DNA of 64,000 nt from Rattus norvegicus (taxonomy: Eukaryota; Chordata; Mammalia; Rodentia; Muridae), in NCBI RefSeq assembly GCF_036323735.1, contig NC_086034.1, positions 71,973,939 to 72,037,938 on the forward strand, given 5' to 3'. Below, in pieces: positions 32,461-44,196 of the stretch. Each line of letters begins with the position of its first letter. Position 1 is the first letter of the stretch. The notes beneath the pieces were generated by a model. It was not told the origin of the DNA and made no database searches. It saw only the letters and a list, made by a program, of their open reading frames with translations. The position numbers were made by a program, and so were the translations under genes.

Positions 32461-34829
32461 TCCACAGGTCAGGGAGGTTTGTTTTGGAGTCAGAACGGGG
32501 GAGAAGACGTTTCAGTTTTATTAAGAATCTTGGAAAAGTGTTGACAGTCAAAGGGAAGGAAAGGGAGGCACTGGAAGGTTGCCCTCTTCGGGGAGAAGGT
32601 GGCAGCAGGGCTCAGCCTGAGGCAAACCCCTGGGGAAGAAGTACTTTCATTTCTCTCTGGGGTTCGTTCACCCAGAGACTGTATGTAGGTATAGAACCTG
32701 AGCAAGGATCTGCTGAGGAAACCAGTGCTGAGTAAAAGAAACATATACAGGAGGCTCCCGGGGCCACATCTCCTCAGAGTAGAGGCCATTTATTATTTTC
32801 CAGGGAAGGTTAAAGGGAGGGGAGAACAGCTAAGGGAATGAGGCTGCCCAGGCTGGGCTGCTCCTCTCAGCGATGAGATCACCTGCATCCCTTCTTGAGG
32901 ATGGTCCCAATGGAGGTGTCGTGCTAGCCTTCTCCAGCTATCTTCTCGCTGCTGAGGGTAAAGGAGAGTGGATCTGCCTTCTGAGTCAGGCTGGCACCAA
33001 GGGTAGCATCAAACGAGGTAACATGAGACATACTAGTTAGAGACCAGTGAGGAGAAGAAAGGGTGCGTGTTGACTCGAGGTCTCTGGCATGATGACTGGC
33101 CCAAGGGGGCCCTGGAAACAGCACTGGTCACTTGCAGTGAGCTTCAGCAACTTGGTCCTGCTGCTTTGGCCACAAAGGTCCAGGCTGTAGGCAGAGCGTG
33201 GCTGTCTCATGCATCTAACTCAGCAGCACAGTGGCACCATGCACCTCCTTCAAACAGCCCGCTTCTTGTTCTCCTGCCTCTGGGGCACAGTCTTCGGGCT
33301 GCTCAAGCAGGACACACTTAAGCATTCACTTGACCATCACACCTATGCGTCCTCTGAGTACAAGGTGTATTAACACCCCTAGAAATACAAGCTTTGTAAT
33401 ACAATGGATAAAATATTCCATTTTCGCCCTTTCTGGTTGGACAACTTGAAGACCGTATGACTTCCTGTGACCTCTGTGGCCTCTGTGCAAATGTCTTCTG
33501 TCTGATTCAGCTGTGTATTTCCACCTCCCCCCCACCGCGCCTCCCCACCCCATCCCATCCTATTAGTTACTCCTTTCTCCAGCTTGCACCCTACCAAAAC
33601 ACTAGAGATGAAAAGAGCTGATGGGTTTGAGCACATGGCCAGGCCGTGCTGTTATAGCACCATTGTCTGTGACTTCTTGTCCTGCAGAGCCTGCTTCTCA
33701 TCTCCCGGGATGCAAGCTAGTGAACTTCAGGGCAGCTGCGAATGACTTGAACAGCCCTCATGCTGTTCCTGCTCTTAGGAACTGTTGAGTCTCTCAAGGC
33801 CCTTGCCTGGAGGGCCACAGCAGAACAAGTTCATCCAGACCAGAACCTGGTCTTTAAAAGTAAACTCATCCTCACTCCTTCTTTGTTCCTTTATGGTGTC
33901 AGCTTGCTCCTTCTAGTTCTCTATGAAGGCCTCAGAGCAGCAAGAGGGGTGCAGTACCAACCTTGGCCACTGATGGAGCTGTCCAGGGTAGGGTATAAGC
34001 TTGGATGCTCACTGCTTGTACTATTAGACAACTCTCTTTCTCAAAGGTCCTAGCTGTGCCCTGTGGAAAACACGTGGCAAATCTGCTTTCTTTCTTTACA
34101 TGATTGATGACCATTAACTACCCCTTCAGCCGTTTCTTTTCATGTGAAACTTGCCTAGTTCCTTGAACGATTAAGTGTGTACCATTCCCTCCCCTTTTTA
34201 TCGTGAAATATAAGGTGCAAAAAGGAAAGTGCCCTAACCTATAGATATAGCTTGATTATTGAGCACAAAAGCATCACACATAAAGGGCTAGGAGTTGAGT
34301 TGGTCTCTCCAACACTACTGCATGTGTCAAAGTAGTCATGATGACCCTGGCCGTTGTGCAAATCTCTTGTTGCTTCTCCTCAGAGATCTATAGCTTACAT
34401 TTTACATTCTTCAGAGATGTTATGAGCTCAACTCCGGTCTATTTCGACAAAGCAAAGCAAAGAAGTTGTTAGAGAGCTTGATTTCCCAGTGCACCTGAAG
34501 ATTCTCTTCTCACTATGGTACAGTCTTGTCTACGTGCAACAATGTGTCTAGGCGACAATGCTCACAATTAAAGATACTTTAATTTGCCACAAATCCTAAT
34601 CGTCATTTGAGCCAATAAAAATGGTGCCTTTAGCTTTGCCAGAAGCTGAGTAGGCAGAAAACTTCAATGTGGATAAACAGTATCTATCTGTGGAGTTGAG
34701 AGAGGCAAAGCGGGCTGGAATGGGGGGTGCCCATATTCCCATACAGGTCTTAGTTCAGCTGATGTTAAATCTTTATACTCTGTAAGTAGATTATTCCTTT
34801 TTCCTTACTTAACATACTGTTTCTAAGTG
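32461..34829. other. unassigned single-copy sequence
   Basis: More than two kilobases hold no gene, RNA or clear transposon that I recognise. Open frames here (for example on the plus strand near 33760-34053) lack domains and codon bias. A short GA-rich part lies near 32500-32600. Confidence 0.4.
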
Positions 34830-35178
34830 CTGTGATGACAGCATGTCCCTCAAAAGGTCAGGGGCTGGAGCCTTGATTGTACAAAGAGCTGTGTTACAGT
34901 TTGGCCTTGTTGGGTATATCTGGGCCAGAGGGTGGAGTCCTGGTGGGCAGGTTAAGGGTGCTGTTATAAGAGTCAGTAAGCTATCGGACAGGCTGCCCCC
35001 TCCCTCTTTCTCCAGAGCCTTCTAGTTCTTCTGTCTTCTCCCAGGAGCTGAAATAGCCTGGGGCCCTCACAAGGATCATGAAGCCTCCAAAATTATAAGC
35101 CAAAATAAACCCCTTTTCTTTATAAATTACCTAATCTTGGGGGATTCTGTTATAACAATAAAAACCTGGACCAAGACA
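34830..35178 (+). mobile_element. MaLR/ERVL-class LTR remnant
   Basis: It includes 'gttataagagtcag', 'cctccaaaattataagcc', 'aaaataaacccc' (AATAAA) and ends 'aaacctggaccaagaca' after 'ttctgttataacaat'. This is the 3' half order of a MaLR LTR. Confidence 0.6.
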
Positions 35179-35344
35179 TGAGATTTATTCATGTTTTTGC
35201 TTGTTGCTTTCTATCAATACAAGACATGCTGTGTTTTTTGCATTTTGATAATGATTTTGCTGACACACAGTGATATATTAGTGAATTCACAATAGGAATG
35301 TGTGTGTATTCCATTACTCAAACTTTCGAGTGGTTTATAGAATG
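35179..35344. other. unassigned short spacer
   Basis: Nothing recognised. Confidence 0.35.
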
Positions 35345-35346
35345 GT

Positions 35347-35400
<54 letters not shown>
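35345..35400. repeat. (TG)n microsatellite
   Basis: About 56 bp of TG with one early TATG interruption. Confidence 0.96.
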
Positions 35401-35403
<3 letters not shown>

Positions 35404-36024
35404 AGGATGGGCCTGTGTCCCTGTATGCATGGTCACTTGCCTCAGTAGGCTACACTCTTGGGAGCAGAATGCTGGCTCATAGGGCAATCATACCTCCCAC
35501 TTTACCATGCTGTACCCACAGGGGCTATGTCACACAGGGATGTGTATGACACCATCACTCATGTGTGTATGCTTGTGTGGTGGATCTCAAGGTGTGTTGC
35601 CAACTTGGCACCTTTCAGAACCCACCTCTCTTGTAGATTAGCTAGCACCTTAGACCTCAGCTTCCCAACAGCTGATGGCTATGAAGACTGAGGTAACAGA
35701 AGCTTGGGCACTGTGGACCACACTCGGACCACACTCAGTGGCCATTTCTCACTCTAGGCACCCACGTGGAAGATGCAGCTTCTCTACACCTAAGCTCTTT
35801 CTCCTCATCCCGTATCCTTTCCTTCTTTTCATACTCGATCCCTAGAAGCAAGTGGCCTTCCAAGCTAACAACTTCTTTGCTGAGCACGCAGCTTGCAGCC
35901 ATTCCTGTGGCTTTTCCTTTGTCAACCTTCGGTGCTGATGGACTTAACATTTTGTTAGTCTAATGAGCATTTAAGGCACCTTATAACAGATTTTTTTTTC
36001 CTAGTTAAATATTTAAAACTAAAC
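35401..36024. other. unassigned sequence
   Basis: No gene or clear transposon recognised. Confidence 0.4.
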
Positions 36025-36235
36025 CCTAGGGTTAGCTAGCCAACTCAGTGGATTCTTATGCTAATCTGGAGACCTTGCTTCCATCCCTGAAACTCATCAA
36101 AACATAAAAGGAGAGAACTGACTCCACAAAGTTATCCTCTGACCTATACACGCAGGCAGTGGTGTGGGACCCCCTCCCCCCAAAACCACACACCATGCAC
36201 ACGTGGAGACATAAACATAATGACAACTGATTAAA
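36025..36235 (+). mobile_element. B4/RSINE-like SINE
   Basis: A tRNA-like head ('gggttagctagccaactcag') is followed by 'ctggagaccttgcttcc', 'aaaggagagaactgactcc', 'gttatcctctgacc' and an A-rich end. This is the order of tRNA-derived rodent SINEs. Family name tentative. Confidence 0.6.
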
Positions 36236-36419
36236 TGAAACCCTAGAAAAATCAAATACAGCAAAGTTTTAAATTCTCGGTGTATGATTTATACACAGCA
36301 AAGTGTTTCTCCTTTTGACACGAGCTCAGGGATGTTTGACAGCTGTATACCATGAGACAGTCATTATCATGGTTAAGATAGATTATTTACATCACCCAAG
36401 TCGACTCATGGCCCTGAGT

Positions 36420-36823
36420 TCTTGCCCCACCACTGCTTCTTTACTTTCTATTATGTTGTCATCTTCAGATGTCCAGTAGATGGATCACTGAGAACGTACG
36501 CTTTGATACTTGTCTTCTTCCCCTTGGCCCCATGCTTCTGAGAGTCATCTGCGTTCTTGCATGTTCTGGGAGCTTCCTCTGTTCCTTGCTGAGTACTACT
36601 TCGCTGCATGAGTGCACTCAGTTTCTCCGTCAGCTCCTTGACAGGCATTTGGAACGGTTCCACCATTTGGCAATTTTGAGCAAAAAGCTTCTAGCGCATA
36701 TTTGATGAGAATCTTTCTTGTGGAGATAGACTTTCATTGCTCCTGGATAAGTGTGTAGGCATGGCAACATTGGGTCATAGGGTAGGTGTAATTCTGACTA
36801 TAAAAAATAAACCTGTCAACAGC
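36420..36823 (-). mobile_element. old L1 3' end, antisense (inverted-repeat arm 1)
   Basis: Read in antisense it follows the 3' end of L1 ORF2 and the start of the 3' UTR. From 36570 to 36823 it is about 91% identical to the plus-strand segment 37783-38030, so the two form inverted arms about 1 kb apart. The homology stops sharply at 36823. Frames are broken. An old L1 family would normally leave copies far more different from each other than this. Confidence 0.75.
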
Positions 36824-37339
36824 TTTTATATACGTGTGAATATAGGTACACAAATGTGCATGTGACCACAGCATAACACGTAGAAGGGTGAACGAGAAGG
36901 GGTAATCCTTACGTGATGAGAAGGATTGGATACAGGTGAAGGACACTTAAGGTGTCGTCAAGGAGGACAAAAAGCTAGTTGCTTTTCTTGTGTGAACTCT
37001 GTCACGAAACTTTTATGTTTTGATGGCAGATAAAATATATAATTTTTGCTGGCATAAAATGTATTTGACAGTGAAAGTATAATGTAAGAAGCTCTACAGC
37101 TTTAGAGGTAGAGGAGTTCCCTGAGATCTGTAGACCTTGGGTCTGGTTAACCTCATTGTATGATGCTTTTTATTTGGAAGTCATTTACAATGAAGTTTTA
37201 ATTTAACGTTTGAAAAGAAAAACATCATCACGATTTGAGGCAAGCAAAAAACAATTATAAAACCCAAAGCTCGATGCCCCCAAAAGATTTAGTAAACATA
37301 AAGTTCAAGCCCGAAAGACCCATAAATTAAACTTCAAAT
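36824..37339. other. unassigned AT-rich loop between the inverted arms
   Basis: AT-rich DNA without a recognised gene. It may include further old L1 sequence, but no motif is decisive. Confidence 0.35.
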
Positions 37340-38028
37340 TCAGAACTTATTCAAAGACATTTTTAAGAAAATAAAAAATTAAGTCATATCCTGAAAGAAA
37401 ATATTAGTAGACTATAGCCAGTGAGGAGCTTGTATGCAGGATAAAGAACTCTCAAAACTCCATCATATATAAACAACTAAATATAGAAACATCATATATA
37501 AACAACATCATATATAAACAACTAGACTTAAAAAGATTTAGTTGGCACTTCATAAAAAGACACACAAGCTTCAATATATCTACAAAAAGATCTTAATAGC
37601 ATTAGTCAAAATTTTGCATCCCTTAACTGTAAATTAAAAATATAAGCCACCACAGCACATAGTAGGATTGCTAAAAAGTTTAAAGACTGACTGCCTTGTG
37701 CTTTGGCGAGAATGTGAAAGAGACAAAACTCCCACAAGGCTGTTGCTGTGTCCAATGTGAAATGCAAAAACTACCGTGGAAGGCTGTTGACAGATTTATT
37801 TTTTATAGTCAGAATTACACCTACCCTATGACCCAATGATGCCACACCTACACATTTATCCAGGAGCAATGAAAGTCTATCTCCACAAAAAAGATTTTCA
37901 TCAAGTGTGTGCTAGAAGCTTTGCTCATAATTGCCAAACGATGGAACCGTTCCAAATGCCTGTCAAGGAGTTGATGCATAAACCGAGATGCACTCATGCA
38001 ATGAAATAGTACTCAGCAAGAAACAGGG
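37340..38028 (+). mobile_element. old L1 ORF2 3' fragment (inverted-repeat arm 2)
   Basis: The words follow the end of L1 ORF2 in sense: 'taaagaactctcaaaactcc', 'gcgagaatgtgaaagag', 'cctatgacccaatgatgcc', 'caggagcaatgaaagtc' and 'gaaatagtactcagcaag'. Stops and frameshifts are frequent. The 5' part (37422-37580) also recurs in direct orientation at 38359-38468. Inside, 'catcatatataaacaa' is repeated three times between 37462 and 37522. Confidence 0.75.
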
Positions 38029-38131
38029 GGAGGGGGTTGGGGATTTAGCTCAGTGGTAGAGCTCTTGCCTAGCAAGCACAAGGCCCTGGGTTCGGTCCCC
38101 AGCTCCGGGAAAAAAAAAAAAAGAAGCAGGG
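38018..38131 (+). mobile_element. ID element (rat SINE) inserted in the L1 fragment
   Basis: The ID body (about 38032-38110) with an A-tail is near consensus except 'gagctcttgcc' where the family has 'gagcgcttgcc'. The flanking words 'aagaaacaggg' (38018-38028) and 'aagaagcaggg' (38121-38131) differ by one base. The inverted arm at 36.5 kb lacks the ID, so the ID came in after the duplication. Confidence 0.9.
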
Positions 38132-38140
38132 AGAACTCCT

Positions 38141-38143
<3 letters not shown>

Positions 38144-38198
<55 letters not shown>

Positions 38199-38350
38199 TG
38201 AGTGTTTGTGAGTGTTTGTGAGTGTATGTGAGTGTGTGAGCATATATATATGTATTATATATACATACATATATATATATATATATAAAGAGAGAGTGTG
38301 TGTGTATATATGGAGGGAGAGAGGGGGGAGGGAGGGAGAGAGGGGGAGAG
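38144..38350. repeat. (TG)n, (TA)n and (GA)n composite simple repeat
   Basis: TG of about 50 bp, then GTGAGTGTTT units, then AT-rich words and a GGGAGAGA-type purine part. Confidence 0.92.
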
Positions 38351-38358
38351 AGAGTTGA

Positions 38359-38468
38359 TGAGGAGCTTGTATCCAGCATAAAGAACTCTCAAAATTCCAT
38401 TGTATATAAACAACTAGACTTAAAAAAAGATTTAATAGACATTTCATAAGAAGATACACAAACATATA
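38359..38468 (+). mobile_element. old L1 fragment, direct repeat of 37422-37580
   Basis: It shares 'taaagaactctcaaaa' and 'atataaacaactagactta' with the earlier piece but lacks that copy's extra short tandem repeats. It restarts the L1 sequence at the same point as 37422, as expected for a duplicated segment or a second copy of the same subfamily. Confidence 0.65.
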
Positions 38469-38572
38469 TGAGTTTATGTATATATATGTATATGTAATAT
38501 GTATAACTATGGGATAGTATATAGTTGCAGAAAGTTTATAGTTTTACATTTTTCATCATAGTTTTAATTCAT

Positions 38573-39033
38573 TGTATTCCTTAGAGTTTTCTAGAGAAAC
38601 AACTGGTAGATCAACTATATATTTGGGATTAATTAGAGTGGCTTTCAGGTATTAATCACTATTCTTACAATAATGTCTCTTGATGGAAAGTCCAAGAATC
38701 TAGTAGTTACTTGGGCCTTGGGGCTGGAGTCGAAGCTGGTCTTTACCTAGCATCTGGAAGAAGTGAACTCTAATGCCAGTGATGGAATGGACTTGCCTGC
38801 TTCAGCGAGGGCAGGCAGAGAGGAAATTTCTTCCATGTTCTTTACATAGGCTGCCACCAGAAGGTGTGCCAGATTTAAGGTACGTCTGCCCACCTCAAAT
38901 GATCCAGATTTAGGATGCATCTTCCTACCTCAAATGAAGCAATAAAGAAAAAATGTCCCCACACGCATTTTTAGCCACTTGGGTTTTAGCTAATTCCAGA
39001 CATCGTCAGGCTGACAGCCAAGAGTGGCCATCA
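38573..39033 (-). mobile_element. solo LTR-like rodent repeat, antisense
   Basis: The plus strand starts 'tgtattccttagagttttc', includes 'gccagtgatggaatggac', 'ataggctgccaccagaagg' and 'cccacctcaaatgatcc' (partly repeated), and ends 'gagtggccatca'. It is a common rodent repeat that I take as an ERVL/MaLR-class LTR in antisense. The name is not certain. Confidence 0.6.
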
Positions 39034-40134
39034 GGCTTTGTTAACGTATGATGAGAACAAGCTCTTTCTGAAAGTTTATTCGCCATACAGTTTTTTTCTA
39101 TTTTGTCTCAGACTTTCCCCACTTCCTGGTAGACCTCCTTTGTGATTGGTCTGTAGGAACGTCTTTATATTCTGGAGTATGTCCTTGATTTCACACAATC
39201 TCCTTGCGCTCCATGTCTTGTCCTTTAAGAACCTTTGTAGTACCATTTGATGAATAGAGTTTCTTCATTTTAAGGAATTAAAAATAATGTTTTCTTTCCT
39301 CTTGATGATATTTAAACTACTTAGGATTTGTTAAATTCCCAGTACCTGTAGGTCAGGGTTCTCCCCAAGAGTTAATAATGCCTGAGCATATTTCTCTTCC
39401 TTCTTTACTTCTTAGACAGTATCTTCCTCTGTGGCCCTGGCTGACCTTGGACCAGCAATCATGGCTTATCCTCCAAAGTGGGGTCTACATGGTGTCTTAC
39501 CAGACACACTGGTATTTTTTCCTTTAAGTTTCTATCTTTTCTTTCTTTGCCTTCTGGAATTCTTAATACATGTTAGCATGTTCAACATTGTCTTTCAGGT
39601 TATTGAAATCTGTTCCTTTCTTGCTTCCTTTAAACATTATTATTGTTGCTGTATATATAGCATATGCATGTGTTTGTATGTGTGCATATGTGTGAAGGAC
39701 AAAGGTAGACCTCTATCCTTGCACTTAGATAGAAAACAGTATCCAGTGGTTTCCTTCATTTAATGTTGACCCTTTGCTACTTTGTGATTGCTTTCCTCCT
39801 CTGCCCCACTGTTAGTGCCTCCAAATCACCAGATTTGTAAAATGTATGTCATTGTTGGTATTTATTGGAATGTTAATATAATCTATCTAAGATCAATATA
39901 AACTACTCTGTCTTACCCTACAGTAGTACCACTTCCTATATCCAGTTTTGCTTAAAAAAATCTAATAACTCATGGATTCTTTCAAGATTCTCATATGCAC
40001 AGTGTTATGTCCACAATAACAGTACTATTTCCTTTTTAATTCAACCCCTCCCATCTACGTGTTTTGTCCCTTTCTGGCCTGGCACCTTTAGATTTTTGCT
40101 GAAAAAGTGGCTATAGAAGAATCTTTTATCTGTG
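39034..40134. other. unassigned sequence
   Basis: No gene recognised. The part at 39650-39760 ('tgcatgtgtttgtatgtgtg' then 'ggtagacctc') could be a decayed B3 tail, but it is too diverged to assign. Confidence 0.4.
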
Positions 40135-40560
40135 GTTTGAATAGGGTCGCTGTAATGATTAAACACATTTGTCAACTTGTCTAGATCTTGAACCCACTAA
40201 CAGGCGAGCCTCCTGGGACACACCATTGCGGGATTTTCTTGGTCAGGCTACTTGAAGTGGTGAGGACCCCCACCCCATGCAGCTCAGGTAAAATGAGGTC
40301 AAAGAAAGAATCTTTACTTATACCCCTTGCCTTTGACCTCACTGGCAAGTTCATCTGCCATGTTGCTGCTGCTGCTGGATCCCTTCACCGATATCAGAAC
40401 TCAGCTTCTGGCCTTCTAACATGGATTGAAGACCGGTGACTGCATAGGACTCTACAGGCCTCAAACACCAGATTGGCAATGCTGAAGTAATCATCCTCTT
40501 GGACTGAGTAGTGTCTCCAACATGAGACAGATATTGTTGGGCTACTTAGAACAATCATGT
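40135..40560 (+). mobile_element. LTR-like rodent repeat remnant next to the ERVL provirus
   Basis: Contains 'gtttgaatagggtcgctg', 'cttgaacccactaacagg' and an end with 'cctatttcattag'. This suggests a MaLR or ERVL LTR remnant directly upstream of the provirus, but it is not clear that it is that provirus's own 5' LTR. Confidence 0.4.
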
Positions 40561-42060
40561 AAGTCAATACAGTGAATCCTATTTCATTAGCTTTGTTTTT
40601 CTAACAAACTTACACTAATGTGGAATTTGGATCCCACCCCTGTCCCATGAAGTACCTTCTCTGACCTTGCCTCAGGGATGTAGCCATGCATGGTTTGTGG
40701 AAGCAACCAAGCCCTTTCCTGAAAAGGATGCTAAGCCAGATAACACTGAGGTCCCTCGGTGCCCATCTTTGACTCTAGACCTATAATAAGATTCTAGAGG
40801 TGAGGTAGCTCCCTTTTTTTTATTTTCAAGTACCTTATCATTTTTTTTCAAGATTTATTTATTTATAAGTACACTGTAGCTGTCTTCAGACACACCAGAA
40901 GAGGGCATCGGATCCCATTACAGATGGTTGTGAGCCACCATGTGGTTGCTGGGATTTGAACTCAGGACCTTTGGAAGAGCAGTCAGTGCTCTTAACCACT
41001 GAGCCATCTCTCCAGCCCTCTAGAGGTGAGGTAAAAAGTGTCCATGAAGGGTTGTGCTTTACCACTAAAGAACTTAATGAGTTTTCTAATCCATTCAAGC
41101 AGAAGTCTGGGGACTATGTGTGGGAATGGATTTTAAGGATGTAGGATAATGGCAGAAAGGACGTAAGAGAGGATCAGTCTGATTTTACTGATGTAGGACC
41201 ATTGAGTAGAGAGTCTAGGTTTGATGTTATAGCTCACATAGTTAACGACGGTGCAAAGAGTTCATTTGATTGGCCAACACACAGTTCAAAAGATGACCTA
41301 ATGAGAAATAAGCTGGAGGTGCTTCATATCCCTTGGCTTAATGTTGATGGAGGAATTTTAAAGCTCGGGCAAATTGGAATGCTTAAATTAAGTTTACAAT
41401 GTTAACCCTCATCTTATACAATGGAAGGGCCTGAACTACACCCTTCACGAAAGCATAAATCGGTGAGAGGGCCACCGCCATAATGGAAGAGCTCTGTCAT
41501 TGCTCTCCTTGTGCTAGACCTTATGGTAGAGGTGCAGCTGCTCATTTGTATGAATTAAATGCAGGTGTTCTAATTGGATCCCAGAGTAACAAGGGGCCAA
41601 GTGGTAGCACTGAATCATCAAAGGCAAGGTGAGGGTACTTACCGTAATGGACACTGTAGCCAACATGATATTTATAATAGTTTGAATTGTGTAGACCTTT
41701 GGCCCTGGCTATTAATCATGGTCTTCCCAGTGATGAAATAGATAGGAAGCCTACTAAGTTCTTACTTGATATGCATAAGCATAAACATTTGGAACAAATT
41801 AATGAAAGGCTACCTTGAAGTGCAGCAACAGAGGCTCAAGGCCCATCAGACAATTTCCAGACCCGAGCCAGTTTATAAATACACAACCCATTTAATGAAG
41901 CGAAGCCAAGGCCAAGTGTCCTTCAGGAAAGACCATGTGACAACACTGAAAAGGTTTACTATGAATCTGTCTCCCATCCTTCCCCAACTGTTAATGTTTT
42001 CCCTTCCCCCAAAGGGATCCATGTTATTTTATCAAGATGACTACATTGGGAAAAAGGAAA
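40561..42060 (+). pseudogene. ERVL-class endogenous retrovirus, gag-like region (decayed)
   Basis: Translated in pieces, the plus strand reads like the gag-like region of an ERVL-class element: a segment at 41045-41140, another at 41200-41400, and another at 41410-41820. They are in order but in shifting frames with in-frame stops (for example near 41144 and 41402). A B2 SINE (40808-41018) interrupts the 5' part. No intact product can be made. The family call is from recognition of the conserved order of short peptide words plus the adjoining pol. Confidence 0.55.
40793..41033 (-). mobile_element. B2 SINE, antisense, with 15-bp target-site duplication
   Basis: The antisense B2 runs from a T-rich tail through 'ctgtagctgtcttcagac', 'gaagagggcatcggatccc', 'gtggttgctgggatttgaac' to 'gagccatctctccagccc'. 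The 15-base word 'tctagaggtgaggta' flanks it at 40793-40807 and 41019-41033. It lies inside the ERVL gag-like region and so is younger than the provirus. Confidence 0.92.
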
Positions 42061-42960
42061 TAATCAGACATTGCAAAGGCTACTAGAGACTAATACTGAA
42101 TTGACATGGATTCCAGGAGACTCACAGAAGCACTATGGCCCCTCCAGTTAAAGTAACAGCACATAGAGGTCAGATGATTCATGGAGTTTTAGTCAAAGTC
42201 TGACTCTCGGTGGGTCTAGTGGGTCCCTAAACTCATCCTCTGGTCATTTCCTTAGTCCCAGAACATATAACTGGGAAGAATACCCATGTTGGTTCCCTAA
42301 CTGGTGCATTGAGGAGGAAAATAGAAGCCATTAGAGAAGCTTCTAACAGGGAAATAGTGAAGCCAAAACAGTGTCACCTCTCTAGAAGGATTACAGAAGT
42401 TGGCATCACCGTCCAGGATTAGCAAGGGGTAGTGGTTCCCATCTTAACACCCTTTAACTGTTCATGTGGTCTGTGCAGAAGACAGATCAGGAGAATGACA
42501 GTTGATTATCACAAGCCCAATCAAGGGATGACTAATTGCAGCTTCAATACTATGTGGTTTCCTTACTTGAACAGATTAACATGTCTCCCAATATGGAGCT
42601 ATTGATCTTGCAAATGCTTCTCTCTTAGTTCTTGATCAGAAAGACAGCAAAAAGAAGTTGCTTTTAGCTGGCAAGGTCACCCATGCACCTTTATTAGTCC
42701 ACCTCAAGGGAACATCAATTCTATAGCCATTGTCATAACTTAGTTCATGAGGGACCTTGATTGTGTGTCTCTTCCATAGAGTATCATGTTGGTCCATTAT
42801 ATTGAAGATATTATGCTGATTGGGTCAAGCAAGAGATAGCAACCACTTTGGACTTGCTGGTAAAGCACATGCACATCAGAGATGAGAAATAAATCCAACT
42901 AAAATTCAAAGGCCTTTTACCTTACTAAATTTTCTAATGGTCCAGAGCATATAGAAATAT
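42061..42960 (+). pseudogene. ERVL-class endogenous retrovirus, pol 5' part (decayed)
   Basis: The frame-shifted translation includes a reverse-transcriptase active-site region at about 42790-42825 that reads YIEDIMLIG, with Glu where the catalytic YxDD motif needs the first Asp. The residues around it fit ERVL-class RT. Stops follow within a few codons (near 42838 and 42850). The reading continues beyond the antisense L1 at 45462. The copy is plainly inactive. Confidence 0.7.
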
Positions 42961-43296
42961 TACCTCATTTTTTTGAAATTATATATTTTTCTTTTATTGA
43001 AAATAGATCTTTCAAATACTATATCCTGATTACGGTTTTCCCTCTCTCTACTCGTCCCAGTTCCTCTCCACCTCCCCTCCCATCCAGACCTATCTCCTTT
43101 CTGTCTCTCATTAGAAAACAAATAGGGTTCTATGGGATAAAAATAAAATAAGATAAAATAAAAACAAACATATAGGAATAAGAAAAAATAAAAAAAAACA
43201 GAAGGAAAAGATCCAAAGGCACAAAAACAGATATAGATGCAGAGACCCACTCATTCACACACTCAGAAATCCCAGAAAAACACCAAACTGGAAGCC

Positions 43297-43300
<4 letters not shown>

Positions 43301-43359
<59 letters not shown>
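43301..43359. repeat. (TA)n microsatellite
   Basis: A pure TA run of about 58 bp inside the L1 3'-UTR region. Such runs can extrude cruciforms. Confidence 0.97.
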
Positions 43360-43360
<1 letters not shown>

Positions 43361-43371
43361 CTGTAGTATAA

Positions 43372-43518
43372 AAAAGTAGAAGAGGAAGTAGAAGAAGAAG
43401 TAGAAGGAGGAGGAGGAGGAGGAGGAGGAGTAGGAGGAGGAGGAGGAGGAAGAAGAAGAAGAAGAAGAAGAAGAAGAAGAAGAAGAAGAAGAAGAAGAAG
43501 AAGAAGAAGAAGAAGAAA
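43372..43518. repeat. (GAA)n/(GGA)n polypurine array
   Basis: GAA and GGA triplets with a few TAG interruptions. From 43432 to 43518 it is pure purine on the plus strand (87 bases), long enough for triplex formation. It belongs to the purine-rich 3'-UTR tract that rodent L1s carry. Confidence 0.95.
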
Positions 43519-44196
43519 TTTTAAAAAGGGGAAAGCCTTACATAACATTATGAGACAAGCAACCCTCATAGATGCTGCCATGTTTGCTTTGTGTTCACTG
43601 TCTATTCTATCATGTTTGTTTTGTGTTGACTGTCTATAGCTGGGCATGTGGCCCGTTATTTGTTTCTCCAGTGAGACTCTATTGGAGAAATCTAAATTTT
43701 CATTTCCAAGTGGTTATCAGTCAGAGACCACTTCTTGATTAGGGAATCATCTCAACCTGAGCATCCCACCCGGTACAGACCTGTGCAGGGCCTGTGCATG
43801 CTGCTTCGGCCTCTATGAGTTCATGTGTGTGCTGGTTTTGATGTGTTTAGAAGGCTTTATCTCCGTGGTGTCCTCCATCTCTCTTGCACTCTTTCTGCCT
43901 CCTCTTCCTCTGGGTTCCCTGTGCCCCGAGGGGAGGGATTTGATGGAGACATTCTGTTTAGAGCTGAGTATTTTGAGGGCTCCCAGTCCCTACATATCGT
44001 CTGGCTGTGGGTGTCTGTATTTGTTCCCATCTGGTTCTCTGATGGGAAGAAGCCTCTCTGATGATGTCTTAGCAAGACGCTGAGCTATGAATATAGCAGA
44101 ATGTCATCAGGAGCCATTTTATTGCTACTTTCCTTTAGTGGAACACTAATATTTGGTTTTATCCTAGTCCCTGAGCCATCTAGTCTCTTGCTGCTT

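Noticed and set aside
36451..36666. Minus-strand 71-codon open frame
   Set aside because: It lies within the antisense old L1 3' end and is not a separate gene.
43255..43647. Minus-strand 130-codon open frame with Leu and Pro runs
   Set aside because: It runs through the (TA)n and GAA/GGA arrays of the L1 3' UTR.
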